Shown here piece by piece: positions 1-13,628 of a stretch of DNA of 64,000 nucleotides. The notes beneath the pieces are model-generated. The model did no database searches. It worked only from the letters and a program-made list of their open reading frames with translations, and was not told the DNA's origin. The translations under genes were made by a program, and so were the position numbers. How positions within the stretch are numbered: position 1 is the stretch's first letter; every line of letters starts with the position of its first letter. Source of the DNA: Pleurodeles waltl (lineage: Eukaryota > Chordata > Amphibia > Caudata > Salamandridae); the NCBI RefSeq assembly GCF_031143425.1, contig NC_090444.1:61127533-61191532 (forward strand), given 5' to 3'.

Positions 1-2949
1 GTAAGGCAGCCAAGGGCTCACAGACTCTGTTGTATGAAGAAGCAGACAGGCATAAGGCAGCCAAGCGCTCACAGATTCTGTTGTATGAAGAAGCAGATGG
101 GCGTAAGGCAGCCAAGTGCTCAGAGACTCTCTTGTCTGAAGAAGCAGACGAGCGTAAGGCAGCCAAGCGCTCACAGACTCTGTTGTATGAAGAAGCAAAG
201 AGGCGTGAGGGAGCCAAGCAGTCTCAGACTGTGGTGGTTGGTAGTGTATGAAGAAGCAGACAGGCGTGAGGGAACCAAGCGCTCACAGACGCTGTTGTAT
301 GAAGAAGCAGACAGGTGTAAGTCAGTCGTAAGTCAGCCAAGTGCTCACAGAATCTGTTGTATGAAAAGGCAGACAGGCGTAAGGCAGCCAAGCGCTCTCA
401 GACTGTGGTGGTTGGTAGTGTATGAAGACGAAGACAGGCGAAAGTCAGCCAAGCTTTCACAGTCTCTGTTGTATGAAGAAGCAGACAGGCGTAAGGCAGC
501 CAAGCACTCTCAGACTGTGGTGGTTGGTAGTGTATGAAGCAGCAGACAGGCTTAAGTCAGTCAAGCGATCACAGACTCTGTTGTATGAAGAAGCAGACAG
601 GCGTAAGGCAGCCAAGGACTCACAGACTCTATTGTATGAAGAAGCAGACAGGCGCAAGGCAAACAAGCACTCTTAGACTCTGTTATATGAAGAAGCAGAC
701 AGGCGTAAGTCAGCCAAGCACTCACAGACTCTGTTGTACGAAGAAGCAGACAGACGTAAGTCAGCCAAGCGCTCACAGACTCTGTTGTATGAAGAAGCAG
801 ACAGGCGTAAGTCAGCCAAGTGCTCACAGACTCTGTTGTATGAAGAAGCAGACAAGTGTAGCTCAGCCAAGGGCTCAACGACTCTGTTGGATGAAGAAAC
901 AGACAAGTGTAAGTCAGCCAAGCGCTCACAGACTCTGTTGTATGAAGAAGCAGACGGGCATAAGGCAGCCAATCGCTCACAGACTCTGTTGTATGAAGAA
1001 GCAGACGGGCGTAAAGCAGCCAACCGCTCACAGACTCTGTTGTATGAAGAAGCAGACAGGCGTAAGGCAGCTAAGCACTCACAGACTCTGTTGTATGAAG
1101 AAGCAGACAGGTGTAAGGCAGCCAAGCGCTCACAGACTCTGTTGTATGAAGATGAAGACAGGTGTAAGTCAGTCGTAAGTCAGCCAAGTGCTCACAGAAT
1201 CTTGTATGAAAAGGCAGACAGGCGTAAGGCAGCCAAGCGCTCTCAGACTGTGGTGGTTGGTAGTGTATGAAGACGAAGACAGGCGAAAGTCAGCCAAGCT
1301 CTCACAGTATCTGTTGTATGAAGAAGCAGACAGGCGAAAGTCAGCCAAGCGCTCACAGACTCTGTTGTATGAAGAAGCAGACAGGCGTAAGGCAGCCAAG
1401 AGCTCTCAGACTGTGTTGTATCAAGAAGCAGACAGGCTTAAGTCAGCCAAGCGATCACAGACTCTGTTGTATGAGGAAGCAGACAGGCGTAAGGCATCCA
1501 AGCGCTCACAGACTCTGTTGTATGAAGAAGAAGACAGGCGTAAGGCAGCCAAGCGCTCACAGACTCTGTTGTATGAAGAAGCAGACAGGCATAAGGCAGC
1601 CAAGCGCTCACAGACTCTGTTGTATGAAGAAGTAGACAGGCATAAGGCAGCTAAGCACTCAAGGACTCTGTTGTATGAAGAAGCAGAGAGGCGTAAGGCA
1701 GCCAAGCACTCTCAGACTGTGGTGGTTGGTAGTGTATGAAGAAGCAGACAGGCAAAAGGGAGCCAAGCGCTCACAGACTCTGTTGTATGAAGAAGCAGAC
1801 AGGCATAAGGCAGCTAAGCGCTCACAGACTCTGTTGTATGAAGAAGCAGACGGGCGTAAGGCAGCCAAGCGCTCACAGACTCTGTTGTATGAAGAAGCAG
1901 ACGGGCGTAAGGCAGTCAAGCGCTCACAGACTCTGTTGTATGAAGAAGCAGACGGGCGTAAGGAAGCCAATCGCTCACAGACTCTGTTGTAAGAAGAAGC
2001 AGACAGGCATAAGGCAGCCAAGCCCTCACAGACTCTGTTGTATGAAGAAGCAGATAGGCGTAAGGCAGCCAAGCGCTCACAGACTCTGTTGTATGAAGAA
2101 GCAGACGGGCGTAAGGCAGCCAAGCCGTCACAGACTCTGTTGTATGAAGAAGCAGAAGGGCGTAAGGCAGCCAAGCGCTCACACACGCTGTTGTATGAAG
2201 AAGCAGACGGGCGTAAGGCAGCCAAGTGCTCACAGACTCTGTTGAATGAAGAAGCAGACAGGCGTAAGTCAGCCAAGTGCTCACAGACTCTGTTGTATGA
2301 AGAAGCAGATGGGCATAAGGCAGCCAAGCGCTCACAGACTCTGTTGTATGAAGAAGCAGACGGGCTTAAGGCAGCCAAGCGCTCACAGACTCTGTTGTAT
2401 GAAGAAGCATACAGGCATAAGGCAGCCAAGGGCTCACAGACTCTGTTGTATGAAGAAGCAAAGAGGCGTAAGGCAGCTAAGCACTCACAGACTCTATTGT
2501 ATGAAGAAGGAGACAGGTGTAAGGCAGCCAAGCGCTCACAGACTCTGTTGTATGAAGAAGCAGACAGGTGTAAGTCAGTCTTAAGTCAGCCAAGTGCTCA
2601 CAGAATCTGTTGTATGAAAAGGCAGACAGGCGTAAGGCAGCCAAGCGCTCTCAGACTCTGGTAGTTGGTAGTGTATGAAGAAGCAGACAGGCGTAAGGGA
2701 GCCAAGCGCTCACAGACTCTGTTGTATGAAGAAGCAGACAGGCATAAGGCAGCCAAGCGCTCACAGACTCTGTTGTATGAAGAAGCAGACAGGTGTAAGT
2801 CAGTCGTAAGTCAGCAAAGTGCTCACAGAATCTGTTGTATGAAAAGGCAGACAGGCGTAAGGCAGCCAAGCGCTCCCAGACTGTGGTGGTTGGTAGTGTA
2901 TGAAGAAGCAGACAGGCGTAAGGCAGCCAAGCGCTCTCAGACTGTGTTG

Positions 2950-5900
2950 TATCAAGAAGCAGACGGGCGTAAGTCAGCCAAGCGCTCACAGACTCTGTTG
3001 TACGAAGAAGCAGACAGACGTAAGTCAGCCAAGCTCTCACAGACTCTGTTGTATGAAGAAGCAGACAGGCGTAAGTCAGCCAAGTGCTCACAGACTCTGT
3101 TGTATGAAGAAGCAGACAAGTGTAGCTCAGCCAAGGGCTCAACGACTCTGTTGGATGAAGAAACGGACAAGTGTAAGTCAGCCAAGCGCTCACAGACTCT
3201 GTTGTATGAAGAAGCAGACGGGCATAAGGCAGCCAATCGCTCACAGACTCTGTTGTATGAAGAAGCAGACGGGCGTAAAGCAGCCAACCGCTCACAGACT
3301 CTGTTGTATGAAGAAGCAGACAGGCGTAAGGCAGCTAAGCACTCACAGACTCTGTTGTATGAAGAAGCAGACAGGTGTAAGGCAGCCAAGCGCTCACAGA
3401 CTCTGTTGTATGAAGAAGCAGACAGGTGTAAGTCAGTCGTAAGTCAGCCAAGTGCTCACAGAATCTTGTATGAAAAGGCAGAGAGGCGTAAGGCAGCCAA
3501 GCGCTCTCAGACTGTGGTGGTTGGTAGTGTATGAAGACGAAGACAGGCGAAAGTCAGCCAAGCTCTCACAGTATCTGTTGTATGAAGAAGCAGACAGGCG
3601 AAAGTCAGCCAAGCGCTCACAGACTCTGTTGTATGAAGAAGCAGACAGGCGTAAGGCAGCCAAGCGCTCTCAGACTGTGTTGTATCAAGAAGCAGACAGG
3701 CTTAAGTCAGCCAAGCGATCACAGACTCTGTTGTATGAAGAAGCAGACAGGCGTAAGGCAGCCAAGCGCTCACAGACTCTGTTGTACCAAGAAGCAGACA
3801 GGCGTAAGTCATCCAAGCGCTCACAGACTCTGTTGTATGAAGAAGCAGACAGGCGTAAGGCAGCTAAGCACTCACAGACTCTGTTGTATGAAGAAGCAGA
3901 CAGGTGTAAGGCAGCCAAGCGCTCACAGACGCTGTTGTATGAAGAAGCAGACAGGTGTAAGTCAGTCGTAAGTCAGCCAAGTGGTCACAGAATCTGTTGT
4001 ATGAAAAGGCAGACAGGCGTAAGGCAGCCAAGCGCTTTCAGACTGTGGTGGTTGGTACTGTATGAAGACGAAGACAGGCGAAAGTCAGCCAAGCTTTCAC
4101 AGTCTCTGTTGTATGAAGAAGCAGACAGGCGTAAGGCAGCCAAGCACTCTCAGACTGTGGAGGTTGGTAGTGTATGAAGCAGCAGACAGGCTTAAGTCAG
4201 TCAAGCGATCACAGACTCTGTTGTATGAAGAAGCAGACAGGCGTTATGCAGCCAAGGACTCACAGACTCTATTGTATGAAGGAGCAGACAGGCGCAAGGC
4301 AAACAAGCACTCTTAGACTCTGTTGTATGAAGAAGCAGACAGGCGTAAGTCAGCCAAGCACTCACAGACTCTGTTGTACGAAGAAGCAGACAGACGTAAG
4401 TCAGCCAAGCGCTCACAGACTCTGTTGTATGAAGAAGCAGACAGGCGTAAGTCAGCCAAGTGCTCACAGACTCCTTTGTATGAAGAAGCAGACAAGTGTA
4501 GCTCAGCCAAGTGCTCAACGACTCTGTTGGATGAAGAAACAGACAAGTGTAAGTCAGCCAAGCGCTCACAGACTCTGTTGTATGAAGAAGCAGACGGGCA
4601 TAAGGCAGCCAATCGCTCACAGACTCTGTTGTATGAAGAAGCAGACGGGCGTAAAGCAGCCAACCGCTCACAGACTCTGTTGTATGAAGAAGCAGACAGG
4701 CGTAAGGCAGCTAAGCACTCACAGACTCTGTTGTATGAAGAAGCAGACAGGTGTAAGGCAGCCAAGCACTCACAGACTCTGTTGTATGAAGATGAAGACA
4801 GGTGTAAGTCAGTCGTAAGTCAGCCAAGTGCTCACAGAATCTTGTATGAAAAGGCAGACAGGCGTAAGGCAGCCAAGCGCTCTCAGACTGTGGTGGTTGG
4901 TAGTGTATGAAGACGAAGACAGGCGAAAGTCAGCCAAGCTCTCACAGTATCTGTTGTATGAAGAAGCAGACAGGCGAAAGTCAGCCAAGCGCTCACAGAC
5001 TCTGTTGTATGAAGAAGCAGACAGGCGTAAGGCAGCCAAGCGCTCTCAGACTGTGTTGTATCAAGAAGCAGACAGGCTTAAGTCAGCCAAGCGATCACAG
5101 ACTCTGTTGTATGAGGAAGCAGACAGGCGTAAGGCAGCCAAGCGCTCACAGACTCTGTTGTATGAAGAAGAAGACAGGCGTAAGGCAGCCAAGCGCTCAC
5201 AGACTCTGTTGTATGAAGAAGCAGACAGGCATAAGGCAGCCAAGCGCTCACAGACTCTGTTGTATGAAGAAGTAGACAGGCATAAGGCAGCTAAGCACTC
5301 AAGGACTCTGTTGTATGAAGAAGCAGAGAGGCGTAAGGCAGCCAAGCACTCTCAGACTGTGGTGGTTGGTAGTGTATGAAGAAGCAGACAGGCAAAAGGG
5401 AGCCAAGCGCTCACAGACTCTGTTGTATGAAGAAGCAGACAGGCATAAGGCAGCCAAGCGCTCACAGACTCTGTTGTATGAAGAAGCAGACGGGCGTAAG
5501 GCAGCCAAGCGCTCACAGACTCTGTTGTATGAAGAAGCAGACGGGCGTAAGGCAGTCAAGCGCTCACAGACTCTGTTGTATGAAGAAGCAGACGGGCGTA
5601 AGGAAGCCAATCGCTCACAGACTCTGTTGTAAGAAGAAGCAGACAGGCATAAGGCAGCCAAGCCCTCACAGACTCTGTTGTATGAAGAAGCAGATAGGCG
5701 TAAGGCAGCCAAGCGCTCACAGACTCTGTTGTATGAAGAAGCAGACGGGCGTAAGGCAGCCAAGCCGTCACAGACTCTGTTGTATGAAGAAGCAGAAGGG
5801 CGTAAGACAGCCAAGCACTCACAGACTCTGTTGTATGAAGAAGCAGACGGGCGTAAGGCAGCCAAGCGCTCACAGACTCTGTTGTATGAAGAAGCAGACA

Positions 5901-8900
5901 GGCATAAGGCAGCCAAGCGCTCACAGACTCTGTTGTATGAAGAAGCAGACGGGCGTAAGGCAGCCAAGCGCTCACAGACTCTGTTGTATGAAGAAGCAGA
6001 CAGGCATAAGGCAGCCAAGCACTCAAGGACTCTGTTGTATGAAGAAGTAGAGAGGCGTAAGGCAGCCAAGCACTCTCAGACTGTGGTGGTTGGTAGTGTA
6101 TGAAGAAGCAGACAGGTGTAAGGGAGCCAAGCGCTCACAGACTCTGTTGTATGAAGAAGCAGACAGGCATAAGGCAGCCAAGCGCTCACACACTCTGTTG
6201 TATGAAGAAGCAGACAGGCATAAGGCAGCCAAGCGCTCACAGACTCTGTTGTATGAAGAAGCAGACGGGTGTAAGGCAGCCAAGCGCTCACAGACTCTGT
6301 TGTATGAAGAAGCAGACGCCATAAGGCAGCCAAGCGCTCACAGACTCTGTTGTATGAAGAAGCAGACGGGCGTAAGGCAGCCAAGGGCTCACAGACTCTG
6401 TTGTATGAAGAAGCAGACAGGCGCAAAGCAAACAAGCGCTCACAGACTCTGTTGTATGAAGAAGCAGACAGGCGTAAGGCAGCTAAGCACTCACAGACTC
6501 TGTTGTATGAAGAAGCAGACAGGTGTAAGGCAGCCAAGCACTCACACACGCTGTTGTATGAAGAAGCAGACAGGTGTAAGTCAGCCAAGGACTCACAGAC
6601 TCTGTTGAATGAAGAAGCAGACAGGCGTAAGTCAGCCAAGTGCTCACAGACTCTGTTGTATGAAGAAGCAGACAAGTGTAGGTCAGCCAAGTGCTCAGCA
6701 ACTCTGTTGCATGAAGAAGCAGACAAGTGTAAGTCAGCCAAGCGCTCACAGACTCTGTTGTATGAAGAAGCAGATGGGCATAAGGCAGCCAAGCGCTCAC
6801 AGACTCTGTTGTATGAAGAAGCAGACGGGCTTAAGGCAGCCAAGCGCTCACAGACTCTGTTGTATGAAGAAGCATACAGGCATAAGGCAGCCAAGGGCTC
6901 ACAGACTCTGTTGTATGAAGAAGCAAAGAGGCGTAAGGCAGCTAAGCACTCACAGACTCTATTGTATGAAGAAGGAGACAGGTGTAAGGCAGCCAAGCGC
7001 TCACAGACTCTGTTGTATGAAGAAGCAGACAGGTGTAAGTCAGTCTTAAGTCAGCCAAGTGCTCACAGAATCTGTTGTATGAAAAGGCAGACAGGCGTAA
7101 GGCAGCCAAGCGCTCTCAGACTCTGGTAGTTGGTAGTGTATGAAGAAGCAGACAGGCGTAAGGGAGCCAAGCGCTCACAGACTCTGTTGTATGAAGAAGC
7201 AGACACCATAAGGCAGCCAAGCGCTCACAGACTCTGTTGTATGAAGAAGCAGACGGGCGTAAGGCAGCCAAGGGCTCACAGACTCTGTTGTATGAAGAAG
7301 CAGACAGGCGCAAAGCAAACAAGCGCTCACAGACTCTGTTGTATGAAGAAGCAGACAGGCGTAAGGCAGCTAAGCACTCACAGACTCTGTTGTATGAAGA
7401 AGCAGACAGGTGTAAGGCAGCCAAGCGCTCACACACGCTGTTGTATGAAGAAGCAGACAGGTGTAAGTCAGCCAAGGACTCACAGACTCTGTTGAATGAA
7501 GAAGCAGACAGGCGTAAGTCAGCCAAGTGCTCACAGACTCTGTTGTATGAAGAAGCAGACAAGTGTAGGTCAGCCAAGTGCTCAGCAACTCTGTTGCATG
7601 AAGAAGCAGACAAGTGTAAGTCAGCCAAGCGCTCACAGACTCTGTTGTATGAAGAAGCAGATGGGCATAAGGCAGCCAAGCGCTCACAGACTCTGTTGTA
7701 TGAAGAAGCAGACGGGCTTAAGGCAGCCAAGCGCTCACAGACTCTGTTGTATGAAGAAGCATACAGGCATAAGGCAGCCAAGGGCTCACAGACTCTGTTG
7801 TATGAAGAAGCAAAGAGGCGTAAGGCAGCTAAGCACTCACAGACTCTATTGTATGAAGAAGGAGACAGGTGTAAGGCAGCCAAGCGCTCACAGACTCTGT
7901 TGTATGAAGAAGCAGACAGGTGTAAGTCAGTCTTAAGTCAGCCAAGTGCTCACAGAATCTGTTGTATGAAAAGGCAGACAGGCGCAAGGCAGCCAAGCGC
8001 TCTCAGACTCTGGTAGTTGGTAGTGTATGAAGAAGCAGACAGGCGTAAGGGAGCCAAGCGCTCACAGACTCTGTTGTATGAAGAAGCAGACAGGCATAAG
8101 GCAGCCAAGCGCTCACAGACTCTGTTGTATGAAGAAGCAGACAGGTGTAAGTCAGTCGTAAGTCAGCAAAGTGCTCACAGAATCTGTTGTATGAAAAGGC
8201 AGACAGGCGTAAGGCAGCCAAGCGCTCCCAGACTGTGGTGGTTGGTAGTGTATGAAGAAGCAGACAGGCGTAAGGCAGCCAAGCGCTCTCAGACTGTGTT
8301 GTATCAAGAAGCAGACAGGCTTAAGTCAGCCAAGGACTCACAGACTCTGTTGTATCAAGAAGCAGACGGGGTAAGGCAGCCAAGCGCTCACAGACTCTGT
8401 TGTATGAGGAAGCAGACGGGGGTAAGGCAGCCAAGCGCTCACAGACTCTGTTGTATGAAGAAGCAGACAGGCATAAGGCAGCCAAGCGCTCACAGACTCT
8501 GTTGTATGAAGAAGCAGATGGGTGTAAGGCAGCCAAGCGCTCAAGGACTCTGTTGTATGAAGAAGCAGACAGGCGTAAGGCAGCCAAGCACTCTCAGACT
8601 GTGGTGGTTGGTAGTGTATGAAGAAGCAGACAGGTGTAAGGGAGCCAAGCGCTCACAGACTCTGTTGTATGAAGAAGCAGACAGGCATAAGGCAGCCAAG
8701 CGCTCAGAGACTCTGTTGTATGAAGAAGCAGACAGGCGTAAGGCAGCCAAGCGCTCACAGACTCTGTTGTATGAAGAAGCAGACGGGCGTAAGGCAGCCA
8801 AGCGCTCACAGACTCTGTTGTCTGAAGAAGCAGACGAGCGTAAGGCAGCCAAGCGCTCACAGACTCTGTTGTATGAAGAAGCAGACAGGCATAAGGCAGC

Positions 8901-11900
8901 CAAGCGCTCACAGACTCTGTTGTATGAAGAAGCAGAGAGGCGTGAGGGAGCCAAGCACTCTCAGACTGTGGTGGTTGGTAGTGTATGAAGAAGCAGACAG
9001 GCGTGAGGGAGCCAAGCGCTCACAGACTCTGTTGTATGAAGAAGCAGACAGGCGCAAGGCAAACAAGCGCTCACAGACTCTGTTGTATGAAGAAGCAGAC
9101 AGGCGTAAGGCAGCTAAGCACTCACAGACTCTGTTGTATGAAGAAGCAGACAGGTGTAAGGCAGCCAAGCGCTCACACACGCTGTTGTATGAAGAAGCAG
9201 ACAGGTGTAAGTCAGCCAAGGACTCACAGACTCTGTTGAATGAAGAAGCAGACAGGCGTAAGTCAGCCAAGTGCTCACAGACTCTGTTGTATGAAGAAGC
9301 AGACAAGTGTAGGTCAGCCAAGTGCTCAGCAACTCTGTTGCATGAAGAAACAGACAAGTGTAAGTCAGCCAAGCGCTCACAGACTCTGTTGTATGAAGAA
9401 GCAGATGGGCATAAGGCAGCCAAGCGCTCACAGACTCTGTTGTATGAAGAAGCAGACGGGCTTAAGGTAGCCAAGCGCTCACAGACTTTGTTGTATGAAG
9501 AAGCATACAGGCATAAGGCAGCCAAGGGCTCACAGACTCTGTTGTATGAAGAAGCAAAGAGGCGTAAGGCAGCTAAGCACTCACAGACTCTATTGTATGA
9601 AGAAGGAGACAGGTGTAAGGCAGCCAAGCGCTCACAGACTCTGTTGTATGAAGAAGCAGACAGGTGTAAGTCAGTCGTAAGTCAGCCAAGTGCTCACAGA
9701 ATCTGTTGTATGAAAAGGCAGACAGGCGTAAGGCAGCCAAGCGCTCTCAGACTCTGGTATTTGGTAGTGTATGAAGAAGCAGACAGGCGTAAGGGAGCCA
9801 AGCGCTCACAGACTCTGTTGTATGAAGAAGCAGACAGGCATAAGGCAGCCAAGCGCTCACAGACTCTGTTGTATGAAGAAGCAGACAGGTGTAAGTCAGT
9901 CGTAAGTCAGCAAAGTGCTCACAGAATCTGTTGTATGAAAAGGCAGACAGGCGTAAGGCAGCCAAGCGCTCCCAGACTGTGGTGGTTGGTAGTGTATGAA
10001 GAAGCAGACAGGTGTAAGGCAGCCAAGCGCTCTCAGACTGTGTTGTATCAAGAAGCAGACAGGCTTAAGTCAGCCAAGGACTCACAGACTCTGTTGTATG
10101 AAGAAGCAGACGGGGTAAGGCAGCCAAGCGCTCACAGACTCTGTTGTATGAGGAAGCAGACGGGGGTAAGGAAGCCAAGCGCTCACAGACTCTGTTGTAT
10201 GAAGAAGCAGACAGGCATAAGGCAGCCAAGCGCTCACAGACTCTGTTGTATGAAGAAGCAGATGGGCGTAAGGCAGCCAAGCGCTCAAGGACTCTGTTGT
10301 ATGAAGAAGCAGACAGGCGTAAGGCAGCCAAGCACTCTCAGACTGTGGTGGTTGGTAGTGTATGAAGAAGCAGACAGGTGTAAGGGAGCCAAGAGCTCAC
10401 AGACTCTGTTGTATGAAGAAGCAGACAGGCATAAGGCAGCCAAGCGCTCACAGACTCTGTTGTATGAAGAAGCAGACAGGCGTAAGGCAGCCAAGCGCTC
10501 ACAGACTCTGTTGTATGAAGAAGCAGACGGGCGTAAGGCAGCCAAGCGCTCACAGACCTGTTGTCTGAAGAAGCAGACGAGCGTAAGGCAGCCAAGCGCT
10601 CACAGACTCTGTTGTATGAAGAAGCAGACAGGCATAAGGCAGCCAAGTGCTCACAGACTCTGTTGTATGAAGAAGCAGATGGGCGTAAGGCAGCCAAGCG
10701 CTCAAGGACTCTGTTGTATGAAGAAGCAGACAGGCGTAAGGCAGCCAAGCACTCTCAGACTGTGGTGGTTGGTAGTGTATGAAGAAGCAGACAGGTGTAA
10801 GGGAGCCAAGCGCTCACAGACTCTGTTGTATGAAGAAGCAGACGGGCATAAGGCAGCCAATCGCTCACAGACTCTGTTGTATGAAGAAGCAGACAGGCGT
10901 AAGGCAGCTAAGCACTCACAGACTCTGTTGTATGAAGAAGCAGACAGGTGTAAGGCAGCCAAGCGCTCACAGACTCTGTTGTATGAAGAAGCAGACAGGT
11001 GTAAGTCAGTCGTAAGTCAGCCAAGTGCTCACAGAATCTTGTATGAAAAGGCAGACAGGCGTAAGGCAGCCAAGCGCTCTCAGACTGTGGTGGTTGGTAG
11101 TGTATGAAGACGAAGACAGGCGAAAGTCAGCCAAGCTCTCACAGTATCTGTTGTATGAAGAAGCAGACAGGCGAAAGTCAGCGAAGCGCTCACAGACTCT
11201 GTTGTATGAAGAAGCAGACAGGCGTAAGGCAGCCAAGCGCTCTCAGACTGTGTTGTATCAAGAAGCAGACAGGCTTAAGTCAGCCAAGCGATCACACACT
11301 CTGTTGTATGAGGAAGCAGACAGGCGTAAGGCAGCCAAGCGCTCACAGACTCTGTTGTACCAAGAAGCAGACAGGCGTAAGTCATCCAAGCACTCACAGA
11401 CTCTGTTGTATGAAGAAGCAGACAGGCGTAAGTCAGCCAAGTGCTCACAGACTCTGTTGTATGAAGAAGCAGACAAGTGTAGGTCAGCCAAGTGCTCAGC
11501 GACTCTGTTGCATGAAGAAACAGACAAGTGTAAGTCAGCCAAGCGCTCACAGACTCTGTTGTATGAAGAAGCAGACAGGTGTAAGGCAGCCAAGAGCTCT
11601 CAGACTGTGGTGGTTGGTAGTGTATGACGAATCAGACAGGCGTAAGGTACCCAAGGGCTCACAGACTCTGTTGTATGAAGAAGCAGACGGGCGTAAGTCA
11701 GCCAAGCGCTCACAGACTCTATTGGTTGGGTCTATGAAGAAGCAGACAGTGATGAGGCAGCAAAGCACTCACAGACTCTGTTGTATGAAGAAGCAGACAG
11801 TCGTAAGTCAATTGTAAGTAAGCCAAGCACTCACAGACTCTGTTGTATGAAGAAGCAGACAGGCGTAAGTCAGCCAAGCACTCACAGAATCTTTTGTCTG

Positions 11901-13628
11901 AAGAAACAGACAGGCGTAAGGCAGCCAAGCGCTCACATACTCTGTTGTGTGAAGAAGCAGAGAGGCGTAAGGCAGCCAAGCACTCTCAGACTGTGGTGGT
12001 TGGTAGTGTATGAAGAAGCAGACAGGCGTAGGGCAGCCAGGCGCTCACAGACTCTGTTGTATGAAGAAGCAGGCAGGCGTAAGTCAGCCAAGCGCTCACA
12101 GTCTCTGTTGTATGAAGAAGCAGACAGGCGTAAGTCAGCCAAGCGCTCACATACTCTGTTGTATGAAGAAGCAGAGCTGCGTAAGGCAGCCAAGCACTCT
12201 CAGACTGTGGTGGTTGGTAGTGTATGAAGAAGCAGACAGGCGTAAGGCAGCCAAGGGCTCACAGACTCTGTTGTATGAAGAAGCAGACAGGCACAAGGCA
12301 GCCAAGCGCTCACAGACTCTGTTGTATGACGAATCAGACAGGCGTAAGGTACCCAAGGGCTCACAGACTCTGTTGTATGAAGAAGCAGAAGGGCGTAAGT
12401 CAGCCAAGCGCTCACAGACTCTATTGGTTGGGTCTATGAAGAAGCAGACAGTGATGAGGCAGCAAAGCACTCACAGACTCTGTTGTATGAAGAAGCAGAC
12501 AGGCGTAAGTCAATAGTAAGTAAGCCAAGCACTCACAGACTCTGTTGTATGAAGAAGCAGACAGGCGTAAGTCGCCAAGCACTCACAGAATCTTTTGTAT
12601 GAAGAAGCAGACAGGCGTAAGGCAGCCAAGCGCTCACATACTCTGTTGTGTGAAGAAGCAGAGAGGCGTAAGGCAGCCAAGCACTCTCAGACTGTGGTGG
12701 TTGGTAGTTTATGAAGAAGCAGACAGGCGTAGGGTAGCCAAGCGCTCACAGACTCTGTTGTATGAAGAAGCAGGCAGGCGTAAGTCAGCCAAGCGCTCAC
12801 AGTCTCTGTTGTATGAAGAAGCAGACATGCGTAAGTCAGCCAAGCGCTCACATACTCTGTTGTATGAAGAAGTAGAGCTGCGTAAGGCAGCCAAGCACTC
12901 TCAGACTGTGGTGGTTGGTAGTGTATGAAGAAGCAGACAGGTCGTAAGGCAGCCAAGGGCTCACAGACTCTGTTGTATGAAGAAGCAGACAGGCATAAGG
13001 CAGCCAAGCGCTCACAGACTCTGTTGTATGAAGAAGCAGATGGGCGTAAGGCAGCCAAGTGCTCAGAGACTCTCTTGTCTGAAGAAGCAGACGAGCGTAA
13101 GGCAGCCAAGCGCTCACAGACTCTGTTGTATGAAGAAGCAAAGAGGCGTGAGGGAGCCAAGCAGTCTCAGACTGTGGTGGTTGGTAGTGTATGAAGAAGC
13201 AGACAGGCGTGAGGGAACCAAGCGCTCACAGACGCTGTTGTATGAAGAAGCAGACAGGTGTAAGTCAGTCGTAAGTCAGCCAAGTGCTCACAGAATCTGT
13301 TGTATGAAAAGGCAGACAGGCGTAAGGCAGCCAAGCGCTCTCAGACTGTGGTGGTTGGTAGTGTATGAAGACGAAGACAGGCGAAAGTCAGCCAAGCTTT
13401 CACAGTCTCTGTTGTATGAAGAAGCAGACAGGCGTAAGGCAGCCAAGCACTCTCAGACTGTGGTGGTTGGTAGTGTATGAAGCAGCAGACAGGCTTAAGT
13501 CAGTCAAGCGATCACAGACTCTGTTGTATGAAGAAGCAGACAGGCGTAAGGCAGCCAAGGACTCACAGACTCTATTGTATGAAGAAGCAGACAGGCGCAA
13601 GGCAAACAAGCACTCTTAGACTCTGTTA
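2950..13628. repeat. Satellite higher-order repeat, copy A (~10.7 kb)
   Basis: This block recurs nearly unchanged 10,679 bp downstream. Landmark monomers at 3,452, 4,828, 6,090, 8,017 and 8,618 all have counterparts at exactly +10,679. Past about 10.2 kb the offset becomes 10,832 and then 10,833. The first step is a 153-bp insertion (three 51-bp monomers) in copy B near 20.9 kb. The second is a one-base deletion in copy A near 12,567. The chosen ends are arbitrary, as for any tandem repeat. Inside the block are smaller duplications, for example a 3,640-bp offset relating 534-2,200 to 4,174-5,840, and an 887-bp offset relating 6,350-7,129 to 7,237-8,016. Confidence 0.85.
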